Shown piece by piece: positions 44,802 through 59,818 of a DNA stretch of 64,000 nt; within the stretch, counting starts at the first letter, position 1, and every line of letters starts with the position of its first letter. Under the pieces are notes generated by a model. It was not told where the DNA came from. It was given only the letters and a program-made list of their open reading frames with translations, and searched no databases. The stretch is from Alteromonas sp. LOR (lineage in GTDB: Bacteria > Pseudomonadota > Gammaproteobacteria > Enterobacterales > Alteromonadaceae), in contig NZ_JQFW01000056.1 in NCBI RefSeq assembly GCF_000753865.1, positions 186,001 to 250,000 on the forward strand. Direction: 5' to 3'. Made by a program: the position numbers and the translations under genes.

Positions 44802-47156
44802 CTAGTCGTCAAACTGCTGTTCGTTGAGCCAGCTATTCAGCCCTTTCATATCGTGCTGCACTGCCATTTGTAGCTCTTCAACCCAGTCATGAACGTTCTC
44901 CCACCATGTAGGGTGATCGCCCTGCTGAATTTGGTTAGCAATACGCTGCACTCTCGCTAAACCAACCGAGCCCGCAGCGCCTTTTATTTTATGGGCTTGA
45001 GAACACACCTCAGACTTTTCATCAGCAGTTAAGCTCAGCTGCAGTATTTCCATGTATTCAGGCATTTTCTCTTGGAAAACTTTCACACTCGCCCGAACCA
45101 TGTCATCCCCTATGGTATCTACTAACATCTCCAACAAGTCCATATCTAAAATGTTACTTAATGTTTTGTTGGGCTGCACTCGCTCTACCTGCCCCTCTAT
45201 TTCTAGCGGCGCTGGCGGCGCATGGAATAGGTCATTAAATACTTCAATAACTCGAGATTTTTTGATTGGCTTGGCAATAACATCGTCCATGCCGTTCTCT
45301 AAATATTCATCACGCTTTTTAATGACGTTAGCGGTTAATGCAACAATGGGGGTTTGCATCACTAAATCTTCTTCTATAAGTGTGCTGGCCACATCGAACC
45401 CCGTCATATCCGGTAGCTGAATATCGAGTAAAATCAGGTCGTATTGCGTCTCTCTGGCTTTATCTAATGCTTCTTGCCCTGTCATTGCAACGTCAACACG
45501 CTGACCAAGTTTTTCAAGCAGCGCCTTGGCCACCATCACATTGAGCTCTATATCTTCCACAAGAAGAATATTTAACCCCGTCACTTCAAGCTCAGCCACT
45601 TTCATTGGGCTGTTTGAAATTTGTACCGGCAAGATGATTTCAAAGCGAGTACCTTTGCCTACGCTACTGGTCACGTTAATTTCACCGCTCATCAAATCGA
45701 CCATCTGCTTACAAATTGCCAAGCCAATGCCGGTACCTGTGGCCGACTGGTGATCGGGGTGATCAACTTGATAATACATCGCAAAAATTTTGTTTATTTC
45801 GCTTTCTGGAATCCCTACTCCAGTGTCTTCTACAATAAAGGTGACAAAAGCTTTGTCATTCTCTGGCTTGGTAGCCGATACCGACAAGCTCACGTGACCT
45901 TTTTGAGTAAACTTCACCGCGTTGAAAAGAATGTTCCAGAGTATCTGGCGCAATCGCGTGCCGTCTATTTCAACTAAGCGGGGCAATGGGTCTTTAATTG
46001 CGGTTTTAAACTCAAGCTGTTTATCACCAGCCAATAAGCGAATAATACTGCTAAGTTCTTCCGTAAAATCTTTTAACGATATGGTTTTTAAGCTGAGTTC
46101 TAGTTTGTCTCTGCCTAACTTGTCTAAGTCGATAATATCGTTAAATATATTGCCTAATGTGATAGCGCTGGCGTAAATCGTACTCACCCAGCTAAACTGC
46201 TCTTCGGAAAGCTCTGTATCGCGAAGCATGCGGCTTAAACCCACGATGCCGTTTAGCGGCGTGCGCAGCTCATGACTAATTGTAGCGATGAAGCGGGTTT
46301 TGTCTGTGTTGGCTTTTGCCGCCGCATTTTCCGCTTGTTTACGCTCGGTCATGTCTCGTCCAAACGATAACAAGCCAAGTCGATTACCTTCTTTGTCGAA
46401 GAACGGAACTCGCTTCATTTCGAAGTAGCGACGTCGGCCATCGGCAAACTTAAGCCACAACTCTTCGGTAATGCTGGCGTTTGTCTCAAGTACTTCGTTA
46501 TCACTGGCCACAATTTGTTGTGCCAACTCTTCTTCGTACACATCTTCTGGAGTTAACCCGAGTAGCTCTAACTCAGTCTTCCCAGTCATGAGCTCGGCAA
46601 TGCGATTACATCCTGCAAACTGCCCTTCTTCATTGCGATAATAGATAAGATCTGGAGAAGCATCGATGATAGAGCGTAATAAGGTAGACAGCCTGCGTGC
46701 CTGAGATTCTTGTTCAGACTTATTTTTAATTTCTTGCTCTAAGTCTTTAAACAGCCCTTCGCGTTCTTCTTGAGCAATCTTGCGCTGTTCAATTTCATGA
46801 TTCAGCTGTCGAATATTGCTTTGCAGCTCACGATTTAAAAACACATCTTCTTCGCGCAGGCTCTCAAGCTGGCTCACCACCTCTTTTAGGTTTGTGCGAG
46901 AGTTTTCGAGTTGCTTAATCAGTTCACTAAAAAAGTACAACACCCAAGGTGCCGACAGCATTGTTAAAATTACTGCGCTGATAAAGTCGTCTGGCTGCAC
47001 CTGGCTGCCTAGGCTTACGCGTATGACATACGAGCCACCAAGGGTAAATACCAGTGAGAATACAACGAATAATATGCTTAATTTTAGTGTGCCAAATCGC
47101 TGCACAAATTGGGCAAAGCGGATAGCCCATGAATCGTTTGGAGAGTCTGAATGCAT
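44802..47156 (-). CDS. arcB: Aerobic respiration control hybrid histidine kinase ArcB
   Basis: This 784-residue tripartite kinase controls respiratory genes through ArcA. Two membrane helices (about 27-47 and 59-79) are followed by a coiled coil. A PAS domain (160-275) comes next with FAGCNRIAELMTGK (Cys183). Then come a HisKA domain with SHELRTPLNGIVG (His295), HATPase (DTGVGIP, GTGIGLA), a receiver domain (Asp578 in LILLDIQLPDM) and an HPt domain (His722 in QAHKIKGAAGS). The E. coli redox Cys180 is conserved as Cys183. The position of E. coli Cys241 holds Tyr244 (GRRRYFEMKRV instead of GRKACFEIRKV). Confidence 0.93.
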   Translation of the reverse strand: MHSDSPNDSWAIRFAQFVQRFGTLKLSILFVVFSLVFTLGGSYVIRVSLGSQVQPDDFISAVILTMLSAPWVLYFFSELIKQLENSRTNLKEVVSQLESLREEDVFLNRELQSNIRQLNHEIEQRKIAQEEREGLFKDLEQEIKNKSEQESQARRLSTLLRSIIDASPDLIYYRNEEGQFAGCNRIAELMTGKTELELLGLTPEDVYEEELAQQIVASDNEVLETNASITEELWLKFADGRRRYFEMKRVPFFDKEGNRLGLLSFGRDMTERKQAENAAAKANTDKTRFIATISHELRTPLNGIVGLSRMLRDTELSEEQFSWVSTIYASAITLGNIFNDIIDLDKLGRDKLELSLKTISLKDFTEELSSIIRLLAGDKQLEFKTAIKDPLPRLVEIDGTRLRQILWNILFNAVKFTQKGHVSLSVSATKPENDKAFVTFIVEDTGVGIPESEINKIFAMYYQVDHPDHQSATGTGIGLAICKQMVDLMSGEINVTSSVGKGTRFEIILPVQISNSPMKVAELEVTGLNILLVEDIELNVMVAKALLEKLGQRVDVAMTGQEALDKARETQYDLILLDIQLPDMTGFDVASTLIEEDLVMQTPIVALTANVIKKRDEYLENGMDDVIAKPIKKSRVIEVFNDLFHAPPAPLEIEGQVERVQPNKTLSNILDMDLLEMLVDTIGDDMVRASVKVFQEKMPEYMEILQLSLTADEKSEVCSQAHKIKGAAGSVGLARVQRIANQIQQGDHPTWWENVHDWVEELQMAVQHDMKGLNSWLNEQQFDD

Positions 47157-47294
47157 GTACGTCTAGTCTATAACCATTTTGCCCTATCCTATCAGTCTTT
47201 CTGGTGTTCTGGAATCCACTAGTAGACGCACACAAAAACGCGCCTCACTTTACTGTTCGAAATTCAAACATATAAACTACGGCTTCGTATATTT

Positions 47295-48329
47295 TCATCG
47301 CTTTTGTTTAACAAAAGTAAGGTACTCATTACTTACCCAGCCTTCTGCGGTGTAAGCAACGCGAGACCATGTATCGTTACGCTCTACTACTTTTACTACC
47401 TGTCCAGACGTTAGTTGACTACTCGCCTTCGTAAATTCGGTACCAGGCCCAAACCTCACATTTAAACGTTTCACGCTGACAATGGCAGATGTGTAAGGAA
47501 AGTCTTGTGGCGCTGTTATGGACTTTCTCGATACAGATAGCTGTCTCTCATTGGTGTATTGCAGAGAAGGAGGTAGCTCTCTGGACAGTTCATCTACGGT
47601 GACATCAGAGGGTTGAGCGTTAAAAGATTGTTGAGTGAGATAGCGGCGAAGTTGACGAAGCGGAAATGCAGGCCCAGGGTCGAACTTTCTTCCGGGTGAA
47701 ATTTCTTCGTGTCCAAGTACGTAATTAATGTGATAGGTGTTACACAACAACCTACACAGATCAAAAGTACGTTGCAGCTGCACCTCGCTATATCGGTGCC
47801 AAAACAAAGAAGGATGTGCGTTTGGGTTTTCTTGCACAACACTGGTATTGTTTGCGCCAAAGCGGCTTTTGAAATTGGAGTGCGAATTTTCAACGAACAC
47901 GTCGTCAGGGTGGTAACGCTTTCCAAACCAGCTAACAAATTCACCGTTTTCATCTTTATCTAATGGACCGGCATTATCTAATTCTATGCCTATGGCGTAG
48001 TTATTAAGTTGTTCTCGGTCAGCAAAACTACTCTGCCCCGCATGCCAAGCAATGACGTTAAATGGGAGTAATTGTGTCACTTCTCCATTTCGTCCTATTA
48101 CAAGGTGGGCTGATACCTTACTGTCTGGGTTTAGCATATAGTCAACTGACGACGACGCACTACTGCCGCCAGTAAAATGAATAACCAAGGTATCGGGCAA
48201 ATTGCGAGGGAACTCGCCAGAGGTGTTTGGAGAGGTGACATGTTTAATTTCACTTGCATGTAACCGATTGCTTTCAATGCGAACTGCGTTTAAAGGTGCT
48301 GAGTATGTATTTGTCATTACCGTAACCAT
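47295..48329 (-). CDS. N-acetylmuramoyl-L-alanine amidase with SH3 domain
   Basis: This 344-residue amidase_2 (PGRP-like, zinc) domain protein has VIHFTGG near residue 50, SAHLVIGRNGEVTQLLPFNV with AWHAGQS, YAIGIELDNAG and YVLGHEEISPGRKFDPGPAF. These include the two His and the C-terminal Asp that bind zinc. A bacterial SH3 domain follows (LNVRFGPGTEFTKASSQLTS, then WVSNEYL). No signal peptide is visible. The enzyme is therefore either cytoplasmic, for instance in muropeptide recycling like AmpD, or exported by another route. ATG 48317 is an alternative start. Confidence 0.82.
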   Translation of the reverse strand: MVTVMTNTYSAPLNAVRIESNRLHASEIKHVTSPNTSGEFPRNLPDTLVIHFTGGSSASSSVDYMLNPDSKVSAHLVIGRNGEVTQLLPFNVIAWHAGQSSFADREQLNNYAIGIELDNAGPLDKDENGEFVSWFGKRYHPDDVFVENSHSNFKSRFGANNTSVVQENPNAHPSLFWHRYSEVQLQRTFDLCRLLCNTYHINYVLGHEEISPGRKFDPGPAFPLRQLRRYLTQQSFNAQPSDVTVDELSRELPPSLQYTNERQLSVSRKSITAPQDFPYTSAIVSVKRLNVRFGPGTEFTKASSQLTSGQVVKVVERNDTWSRVAYTAEGWVSNEYLTFVKQKR

Positions 48330-48514
48330 GTGGTTTATTCTTTGAGCGGCAACTACGAACTCTACCTACTATCTTGATTACCAACCAAAGCGCTGTTCAT
48401 TTTTCACTCAACCTTTACCTAACATAACAGTTTACTAATATGAGTGGAATAGTTTATTTACAAGTAAATAAAAATACCCAAAACCACCTCTTGACTCAAT
48501 AAAACAACCATTTC

Positions 48515-48532
48515 AATGAATATTTATTCAAT
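48515..48532. promoter_or_regulatory. ArgR box upstream of gltBD
   Basis: AATGAATATTTATTCAAT matches the ArgR consensus TGAATwwwwATTCA perfectly. It lies about 400 bp upstream of gltB in an AT-rich leader. ArgR is a known regulator of gltBDF in E. coli, so the placement is sensible. Confidence 0.65.
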
Positions 48533-48636
48533 AAAGATAAACAAATGAGAAGTATTATCATCTTTAGCATGTTTGTTTTCCCCTTGAATATTTTTATAAC
48601 ATTATTGTTACAAATCTAAAATTATCTTTTCAAGCC

Positions 48637-48654
48637 ATTGAATATAAATTACTT
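48637..48654. promoter_or_regulatory. Second, weaker ArgR-like box upstream of gltBD
   Basis: TGAATATAAATTAC matches the ArgR half-site TGAAT and part of the second half. A third TGAAT half-site lies near 48585. ArgR hexamers usually bind paired boxes, so imperfect neighbours are expected. The spacing from the perfect box is about 120 bp, which is wider than the usual 2-3 bp between paired boxes. Confidence 0.35.
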
Positions 48655-48930
48655 TTTAAACATTATACTAATTCATTAGGGATGAGGCTTTTTTTGCGTT
48701 TGATTTTAGTTTTCAATGTGGGTATTTTGTACGGCCCGCATCGCATCAATGCATAAAAATGCGGAACGGCTGGAATCCTCTAATAATAATTAACGACAAG
48801 AAAGACGCATGCGCTGAGCTAAATGGCCCAAGCGCGAAAAGATGTCTAATTATGTTTCGATACGCAAACCTAGGCGCATCTGCACGCAACGCATACCTTG
48901 CCCAGTCAATAAGGTTGAAGGAGTTAATAG

Positions 48931-54826
<5,896 letters not shown>

Positions 54827-54841
54827 TACACTTAAGTCAAT

Positions 54842-54878
54842 AAAAGGCCTAAATGCATTGTGCATTTAGGCCTTTTTT
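54842..54878 (+). terminator. Strong intrinsic terminator of gltBD
   Basis: AAAAGGCCTAAATGCA and TGCATTTAGGCCTTTT form a perfect 16-bp stem with a TTG loop, followed by T residues. The remaining sequence to 55243 holds only short pyrimidine repeats (CTTTCTTTTA twice) and an ACCTGCAT/ATGCAGGT pair. I see no gene there. Confidence 0.9.
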
Positions 54879-55243
54879 GTTTTTACTGCGTCAGATATTG
54901 TGCTGATTTTTGCTTTCTTTTACTTTCTTTTACTTATGCCTGTTGAACTACGCTGCAGTTAATAACCCTACCTGCATACTCCCCCTATACCTTTTTCCAT
55001 TTTCCTATACCTGAATACATGCAGGTTAAGTTGAACTTCCTCGTTATTCTTCTTACTATCTTTATAACTTGTTTTTGTAGTAATCTTTTCATTGAGGCTT
55101 GCACCTGCTTCTTTTGCATAAATAAGCTGCACAAATGGGTGGTATACGTAAGCCGGCATATACAAGCCTAGAGGTTATTGTTTTGCGAGTGCAGAACAAC
55201 GGGTAAGCTCCCCTTTTTTAAAATAACGAGAATATGTAATACC

Positions 55244-55738
55244 ATGAAAAACGAAAGCTCAGCACGCCCTATTCTTGCGCACGTCTCATATGCCAAGCGC
55301 CGCTTCATCGAGCTTTTTTCAACTACACCTTTATCAGCCCAGCCATTGGTAAACAAGAGCACTCTCGTTCAATACCCAATTATTAGAAACGCCATCCTTT
55401 GCGCAGTAGCCTTGTTAGGCAGCGCATCTGTGCATGCTGAAACCCTGGGTAAACCAAACACAACGCCATGCCCTAGCGAGTTTCACTCAGTAGTACTATC
55501 CTCAGACGCAACCCAATGTCAGCAATTTGAGAGCGAAACTCCCGCAGCTATGGTGTATCACACCGCGCTTACGCCTTCTCAGGTAGTGAGCTTTTATAAA
55601 GAGCGCCTCCCCAAGTTTAAAACGCATCCAGCAATCAATCAGCGCACGTTGATTACATCTAAAGAGCGAAATACAAAAATTGTAGTATCACCCGATAATG
55701 CAGGTGCTCAGGTAGATATTTTGGTGGCGGCTAAGTAA
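55244..55738 (+). CDS. Hypothetical exported protein, 164 residues
   Basis: I do not recognise the family. A long basic N-terminus is followed by a hydrophobic segment ending in VHAE (about residues 48-66), which could be an unusually long signal peptide or an anchor. The mature part is about 97 residues and has two Cys (NTTPCPSEFH and ATQCQQFE). It has a helix TPSQVVSFYKERLPKF, reminiscent of small periplasmic domains. The start at 55244 is favoured over 55178 but has only a weak ribosome site. It stands 28 bp before the amidase gene and may be cotranscribed. Confidence 0.5.
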   Translation: MKNESSARPILAHVSYAKRRFIELFSTTPLSAQPLVNKSTLVQYPIIRNAILCAVALLGSASVHAETLGKPNTTPCPSEFHSVVLSSDATQCQQFESETPAAMVYHTALTPSQVVSFYKERLPKFKTHPAINQRTLITSKERNTKIVVSPDNAGAQVDILVAAK

Positions 55739-55766
55739 CAAGCCAAATCAAAGAGAGAATTGTAAA

Positions 55767-57164
55767 TTGCCAGATTTCACTCTCCACGACATGGCCGACG
55801 CCACAGCAATTCTCGAGCAGATGCGCACTGGAAAGCTCTCCAGTAAGCAGCTAGTACAAGCCAGCTTAGACAGACTCCACCTGGTAAACCCACATTTAAA
55901 TGCCGCAACCCAGGTGTTCAATGAGCAAGCATTAGCGGCGGCCGAAAATCCAATTGCCGGGCCTTTATCAGGCCTACCAATCACCTTGAAGGAAACTTAT
56001 GCACTGGCTGAAGAGCAAGTTACTGTTGGTAGTGTTCGGATGCCGGCTATCCAGTGCAAAGAAGACGCTCCAGTAGTAGAGCTACTCAAATCAGCAGGCG
56101 CTATTGTTATCGCGCGGAGCAATATTCCCGAATTTGTGATGACCGCAGAAACAAGTAATTTGCGCTTTGGCCGCAGCAACCATCCAAAAGATCAAACGCG
56201 TGTGCCGGGTGGGTCAACAGGAGGCGAAGGAGCACTGGTAGCTAGTGGTGTATCGCCGATAGGATTTGGAACAGATATTTTGGGCTCTATACGAATTCCG
56301 GCTGCGTTTTGTGGCTTAGTGGGTTTTAGGCCTCATTCGGCTGCCGTTAATAAAAGCTCTGTGTACCCCGAGTCGGGTCCGTATTTTGAAACATTCAATG
56401 GAATAGGCCCAATTACTAGAAGCGTTCGAGATGCCCGCCTAGCGTATTCGGTAATAGCCCATGAACCACCAGCGTTACCCGCAACTATTAGTGGACTAAA
56501 GCTCATCGCTCCAAAGAATTACCCCTTCGAAGCAAAAGAGGAATGCATAGATTCGGCCTATCGAGCTGCATTAGAGGGGTTGCAAACGGCGGGAATGGTA
56601 AAGCACGAACCTGTGCTTGATGATATCAAAACACTATTTATGAACGTGCCTAAATTGGTAACCGGAGAAATGATCTCTGTATGGAAAGACTGGCTTTCTG
56701 TTGAAGGAAAACCATTTTCAATTATCAATGAAACACTGCGTCAAATGACTGGAAGACCCACAGTACAACCTGGCTTTTTTCTTTGGCTATCGCTTATCAA
56801 TGGTCTATATCGCCCTCGTAAGCAAAGTACTTTGACCGGCATCATTGAAACCTATGAACATGCGCGAAAGAACTATCGAACGTTTTTAGGGCGTGATGCA
56901 TTGCTATGCTTACCCACAATAGGCATGCTCGCGCCAAAGCACGGTGCTATGAACCGTGCAACCCTAATGAAACCTGGACTCAATAAACAGATCACAGCCC
57001 ACACACTCGTTAACATGCTCGACCTTTCTGGCATTACGGTGCCGGCTCGTGGTTTTAGCGATCCAAAAACTGGCTTAGTTCCAGGCATAATGCTCGCATC
57101 AGCCCCTGGCAATGAGGGAGCGTTATTAGATGCCGCAGCAGCGCTAGAACAAACCCTGCTATAA
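55767..57164 (+). CDS. Amidase signature family hydrolase (FAAH-like)
   Basis: This 465-residue amidase-signature enzyme has the Ser-cisSer-Lys triad: Lys75 in GLPITLKETYAL, Ser150 in RVPGGSTGGEGALVASG and the nucleophile Ser174 in FGTDILGSIRIPAAFCG. The last motif is like that of fatty acid amide hydrolases. The usual GGSS is GGST here, with Thr after the cis-Ser. It probably hydrolyses a carboxamide, but the substrate is unknown. The start is TTG with AGAGAGAA upstream. The neighbouring exported protein gene may be in the same unit. Confidence 0.82.
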   Translation: MPDFTLHDMADATAILEQMRTGKLSSKQLVQASLDRLHLVNPHLNAATQVFNEQALAAAENPIAGPLSGLPITLKETYALAEEQVTVGSVRMPAIQCKEDAPVVELLKSAGAIVIARSNIPEFVMTAETSNLRFGRSNHPKDQTRVPGGSTGGEGALVASGVSPIGFGTDILGSIRIPAAFCGLVGFRPHSAAVNKSSVYPESGPYFETFNGIGPITRSVRDARLAYSVIAHEPPALPATISGLKLIAPKNYPFEAKEECIDSAYRAALEGLQTAGMVKHEPVLDDIKTLFMNVPKLVTGEMISVWKDWLSVEGKPFSIINETLRQMTGRPTVQPGFFLWLSLINGLYRPRKQSTLTGIIETYEHARKNYRTFLGRDALLCLPTIGMLAPKHGAMNRATLMKPGLNKQITAHTLVNMLDLSGITVPARGFSDPKTGLVPGIMLASAPGNEGALLDAAAALEQTLL

Positions 57165-57320
57165 AAAGTCAGAACACTCTTTATTTACACCCCGTAACTC
57201 TTCATTACCCAAACAGAAATTCTTGGCATCTGCTTTGCAATATCTTCCTTACCAAAGGTCTAGCTTGATTACGCGTCACCTTTTTGACGCTAATATTGAT
57301 TGATATATGTGAGGATAAAG

Positions 57321-57908
57321 ATGGAATTGGCAATTATTTTGATGATGTTACTTATTGTCGTTGCTCTAGGCGCCATAAAATTGTCTGATGGAGGAATGGC
57401 ATTTCCATTTCGTCGTAAGCCACAGCTGTTTACCCAAGTGGAATACTCATTTTTAACGTTAATTGAACAAGCGGTAGGCCGTGAATTTAGAGTTATGTGC
57501 CGAGTTCGTTTGAACGACATGGTGGCCGTTCGTCAATCGACGAAAAAGAAAACGGCATCACAGGCACTCTCACGGGCATCAAGTCGTCAACTTGATTTTG
57601 TGCTTGTAGAAAAAGATACCATGAGCCCAGTGTTAGCCATCGATTTAGTACACAATCAGGGTAAAGAGGGCTATAAAACCCAAAAAGATTGGTTTGTTAC
57701 TGGTGCTTTGGACGCTGCTGGAGTTCCTCATGTTCGCATTAAAGTGAAGTCGGGTTACAGTATTGAAGATATTCGAGAGTGCCTTGAAAACAAACTTGTG
57801 CCATATCGTCGTCTACAGCAAAAAATGGCGCAACAGCCTACGCTGAATCCAGAGCCTACAAAACGCCCAACAAGGCCTATTAGATCAAGCCGCCCTGCCG
57901 CTGCTTAA
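57321..57908 (+). CDS. DUF2726 domain protein with N-terminal membrane helix
   Basis: This 195-residue protein starts with a membrane helix (ELAIILMMLLIVVALGAIKL). A DUF2726 domain follows: FTQVEYSFLTLIEQAVGREF, then RQLDFVLVEKDTMSPVLAID and VPHVRIKVKSGYSIEDIREC. The D-F-V and A-I-D strand pattern suggests a nuclease-like fold related to restriction endonucleases, but activity is unproven. The C-terminus is Pro/Arg-rich (EPTKRPTRPIRSSRP). GAGG lies seven bases before the chosen ATG. It is followed by a long-loop terminator. Confidence 0.75.
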   Translation: MELAIILMMLLIVVALGAIKLSDGGMAFPFRRKPQLFTQVEYSFLTLIEQAVGREFRVMCRVRLNDMVAVRQSTKKKTASQALSRASSRQLDFVLVEKDTMSPVLAIDLVHNQGKEGYKTQKDWFVTGALDAAGVPHVRIKVKSGYSIEDIRECLENKLVPYRRLQQKMAQQPTLNPEPTKRPTRPIRSSRPAAA

Positions 57909-57949
57909 TCATTTATACCAGTGGGCATAGATAATTCCCCCCTTCCCCC

Positions 57950-58002
57950 TGCCTTTGTTACAGCTCAAACTTACACAGAGTGACAGTAACAAAGGCATTT
58001 TT
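57950..58002 (+). terminator. Long-loop intrinsic terminator after the DUF2726 gene
   Basis: TGCCTTTGTTAC and GTAACAAAGGCA are perfect 12-bp complements across a 24-base loop, followed by five T residues. Confidence 0.75.
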
Positions 58003-58135
58003 CTGTCAGTTTCACCACATTCCTTATACAATTAGCAATACAACAGCTTTTATAACTGCTTGCGTAACAGCTTATAATATTGCGGTTAAAGCAGTGCAAC
58101 AGCACATTTTAAAACGTTAACTTGTCGGTACAATT

Positions 58136-58834
58136 ATGAAACGAATTGGTATTTTAGGTGCAATGGATGAAGAAGTTGCGCTACTTAAAGCGTCACTCGA
58201 CGACTTGAAAGAAACGAAGTGGAAACATTTAACGTTTTACGAAGGCACACTCAGCGGCATTGAAGTTATCTTAGTGAAGTGCGGCATAGGTAAAGTAGCG
58301 GCCGCGATCGCAACTACAGTGCTTATTGAGCAGTACGCTCCTGATGCGGTAGTGAACACTGGCTCGGCGGGTGGTTTTGATAAAAACCTAAACATTGGTG
58401 ATGTGGTTATAGCCAGCCACGTTATTCATCACGATGCCAATCTTACCCACTTTGGCTACAAACTTGGCCAATGCGCCGGTATGCCAGAAGACTTTCGCTG
58501 TGATGAAGCTCTCATTGAAACGGCCAAAAATGCCACATCACACATTGCTGAAATACAATCTACCAGCGGCTTAATTTGCACCGGCGATGCATTTATTGGT
58601 AGCGATGAAGCCGTAGCAAAATTAAGAGAAGACTTTCCAGAAATGAAAGCGGTTGAGATGGAAGGGGCCGCAATCGGCCAGGTTTGCTACATGCTGAATA
58701 CGCCATTTCTTGTTATTCGCTCTTTGTCAGATATTGCCGGGAAAACCTCGTCAGTAAGTTTTAAAGAGTATTTAGAGACCGCCGCAAAGCACTCTGCACA
58801 GCTGGTAATGGCAATGGTAAAAAACTTTGCATAA
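58136..58834 (+). CDS. mtnN: 5'-methylthioadenosine/S-adenosylhomocysteine nucleosidase
   Basis: MtnN cleaves adenine from methylthioadenosine and S-adenosylhomocysteine, recycling products of polyamine synthesis and methylation. The 232 residues equal the E. coli enzyme. Visible are GILGAMDEEVALL, CGIGKVAAAIATTVLI, NTGSAGGFD, GDAFIGSDEAV, VEMEGAAIGQVCY (substrate ribose-binding Glu) and SLSDIAGK with the catalytic Asp. A TATAAT at 58073 may be its -10 box. It is followed by cbiB and btuF, an order common in gammaproteobacteria. Confidence 0.96.
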   Translation: MKRIGILGAMDEEVALLKASLDDLKETKWKHLTFYEGTLSGIEVILVKCGIGKVAAAIATTVLIEQYAPDAVVNTGSAGGFDKNLNIGDVVIASHVIHHDANLTHFGYKLGQCAGMPEDFRCDEALIETAKNATSHIAEIQSTSGLICTGDAFIGSDEAVAKLREDFPEMKAVEMEGAAIGQVCYMLNTPFLVIRSLSDIAGKTSSVSFKEYLETAAKHSAQLVMAMVKNFA

Positions 58835-58871
58835 CTAATTAATTAAGCGAAAATGAAGACGTACCACACCA

Positions 58872-59813
58872 ATGAATTCACTGATTAGTGGCATTGATTT
58901 TCAACCACTACTGATACTTTGGTTGGCCATCGCTATCGACGCCTCTTGGCGATGGCCGCAGCGTACTCACCCACTAACACTTATGCGCTATTTGGTCACT
59001 CAGATGGGGCGTAAAGTGTTACCGTCCTCATCGTTTGCACCCAGCCAGCACTACATTTCAGGTACACTGGCAGCCATTGTATTACTTAGCCCTCTCGTTG
59101 CCTGCCTCGCCATTTTAGTTTCAATGGCGCAATACCCTGTCTTTTTTGATGCTGTCATTATGGTGGTGCTGCTTGATTACGGCTATCAGCGCCAGCAGTA
59201 CAAAAAAGTGTTGGCGACTGTGGGCAGAAACAAAAAAACTCTAGCCCAAGAATTAGTGTCGAGCATCACAGCGCGTCAATGCGATACGCTAACTGATATA
59301 GGTATTGCGAAAGCGGCAATAGAGTCGCTATGGCTAAAGTTTCTTTATCTCTTCTGTGGCGTTATTTTCTACTATGTCGTCTTTGGGCCCATTGGCGCAT
59401 TAGTGTATCGACTGCTGCTTTTAACCTCATGGCAGTGGCACTATCGAGACCCCAAAATGGCGCTATTTGCTAAACCCATAAAAAAAGTCGTGAGCGTATT
59501 AGTGCTTCCGCCCGCTTTACTAGGCGCGCTCATCACGTTAATAAGCAGCAGACCTATTCGCGGTTTAAAAGCAGTTAAACGCTGTTCTGCTAAGGATAAA
59601 ACCTCGCTGCTATTGGCAATCCTTGGCGGTATACATAAAATCAAACTGGGCGGGCCTGCCATTTATGCCAATAGAAAAATACGCTATCCACGAGTAGGTG
59701 GAGAGCACGAGGTTAAATTTTCAAGCATGGTTTATGTTAAAAGAACAATCACCAGCGCCATGATTGGTGTAACTGCTATAGCCACACTGTTGCTCATTGC
59801 TATAGGCATGTAG
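58872..59813 (+). CDS. cbiB: Cobalamin biosynthesis protein CobD/CbiB
   Basis: CbiB attaches the aminopropanol arm to adenosylcobyric acid in the inner membrane. This 313-residue protein has several membrane helices. The conserved region IKKVVSVLVLPPALLGALIT is followed by KLGGPAIYANRKIRYPRVGG, which corresponds to the family's LGGPNYYFGKLV-like segment. N-terminal ILWLAIAIDASWRWPQRTHP matches the DLLLGDP-like start only loosely. With btuF downstream it suggests a salvage route for corrinoids rather than de novo synthesis. No cobalamin riboswitch is visible upstream. Confidence 0.8.
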   Translation: MNSLISGIDFQPLLILWLAIAIDASWRWPQRTHPLTLMRYLVTQMGRKVLPSSSFAPSQHYISGTLAAIVLLSPLVACLAILVSMAQYPVFFDAVIMVVLLDYGYQRQQYKKVLATVGRNKKTLAQELVSSITARQCDTLTDIGIAKAAIESLWLKFLYLFCGVIFYYVVFGPIGALVYRLLLLTSWQWHYRDPKMALFAKPIKKVVSVLVLPPALLGALITLISSRPIRGLKAVKRCSAKDKTSLLLAILGGIHKIKLGGPAIYANRKIRYPRVGGEHEVKFSSMVYVKRTITSAMIGVTAIATLLLIAIGM

Positions 59814-59818
59814 ATATA

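Noticed and set aside
58600..58880. Search for a cobalamin riboswitch before cbiB
   Set aside because: The gap between mtnN and cbiB is only 37 bp, and no B12-box-like sequence was seen there or before mtnN.
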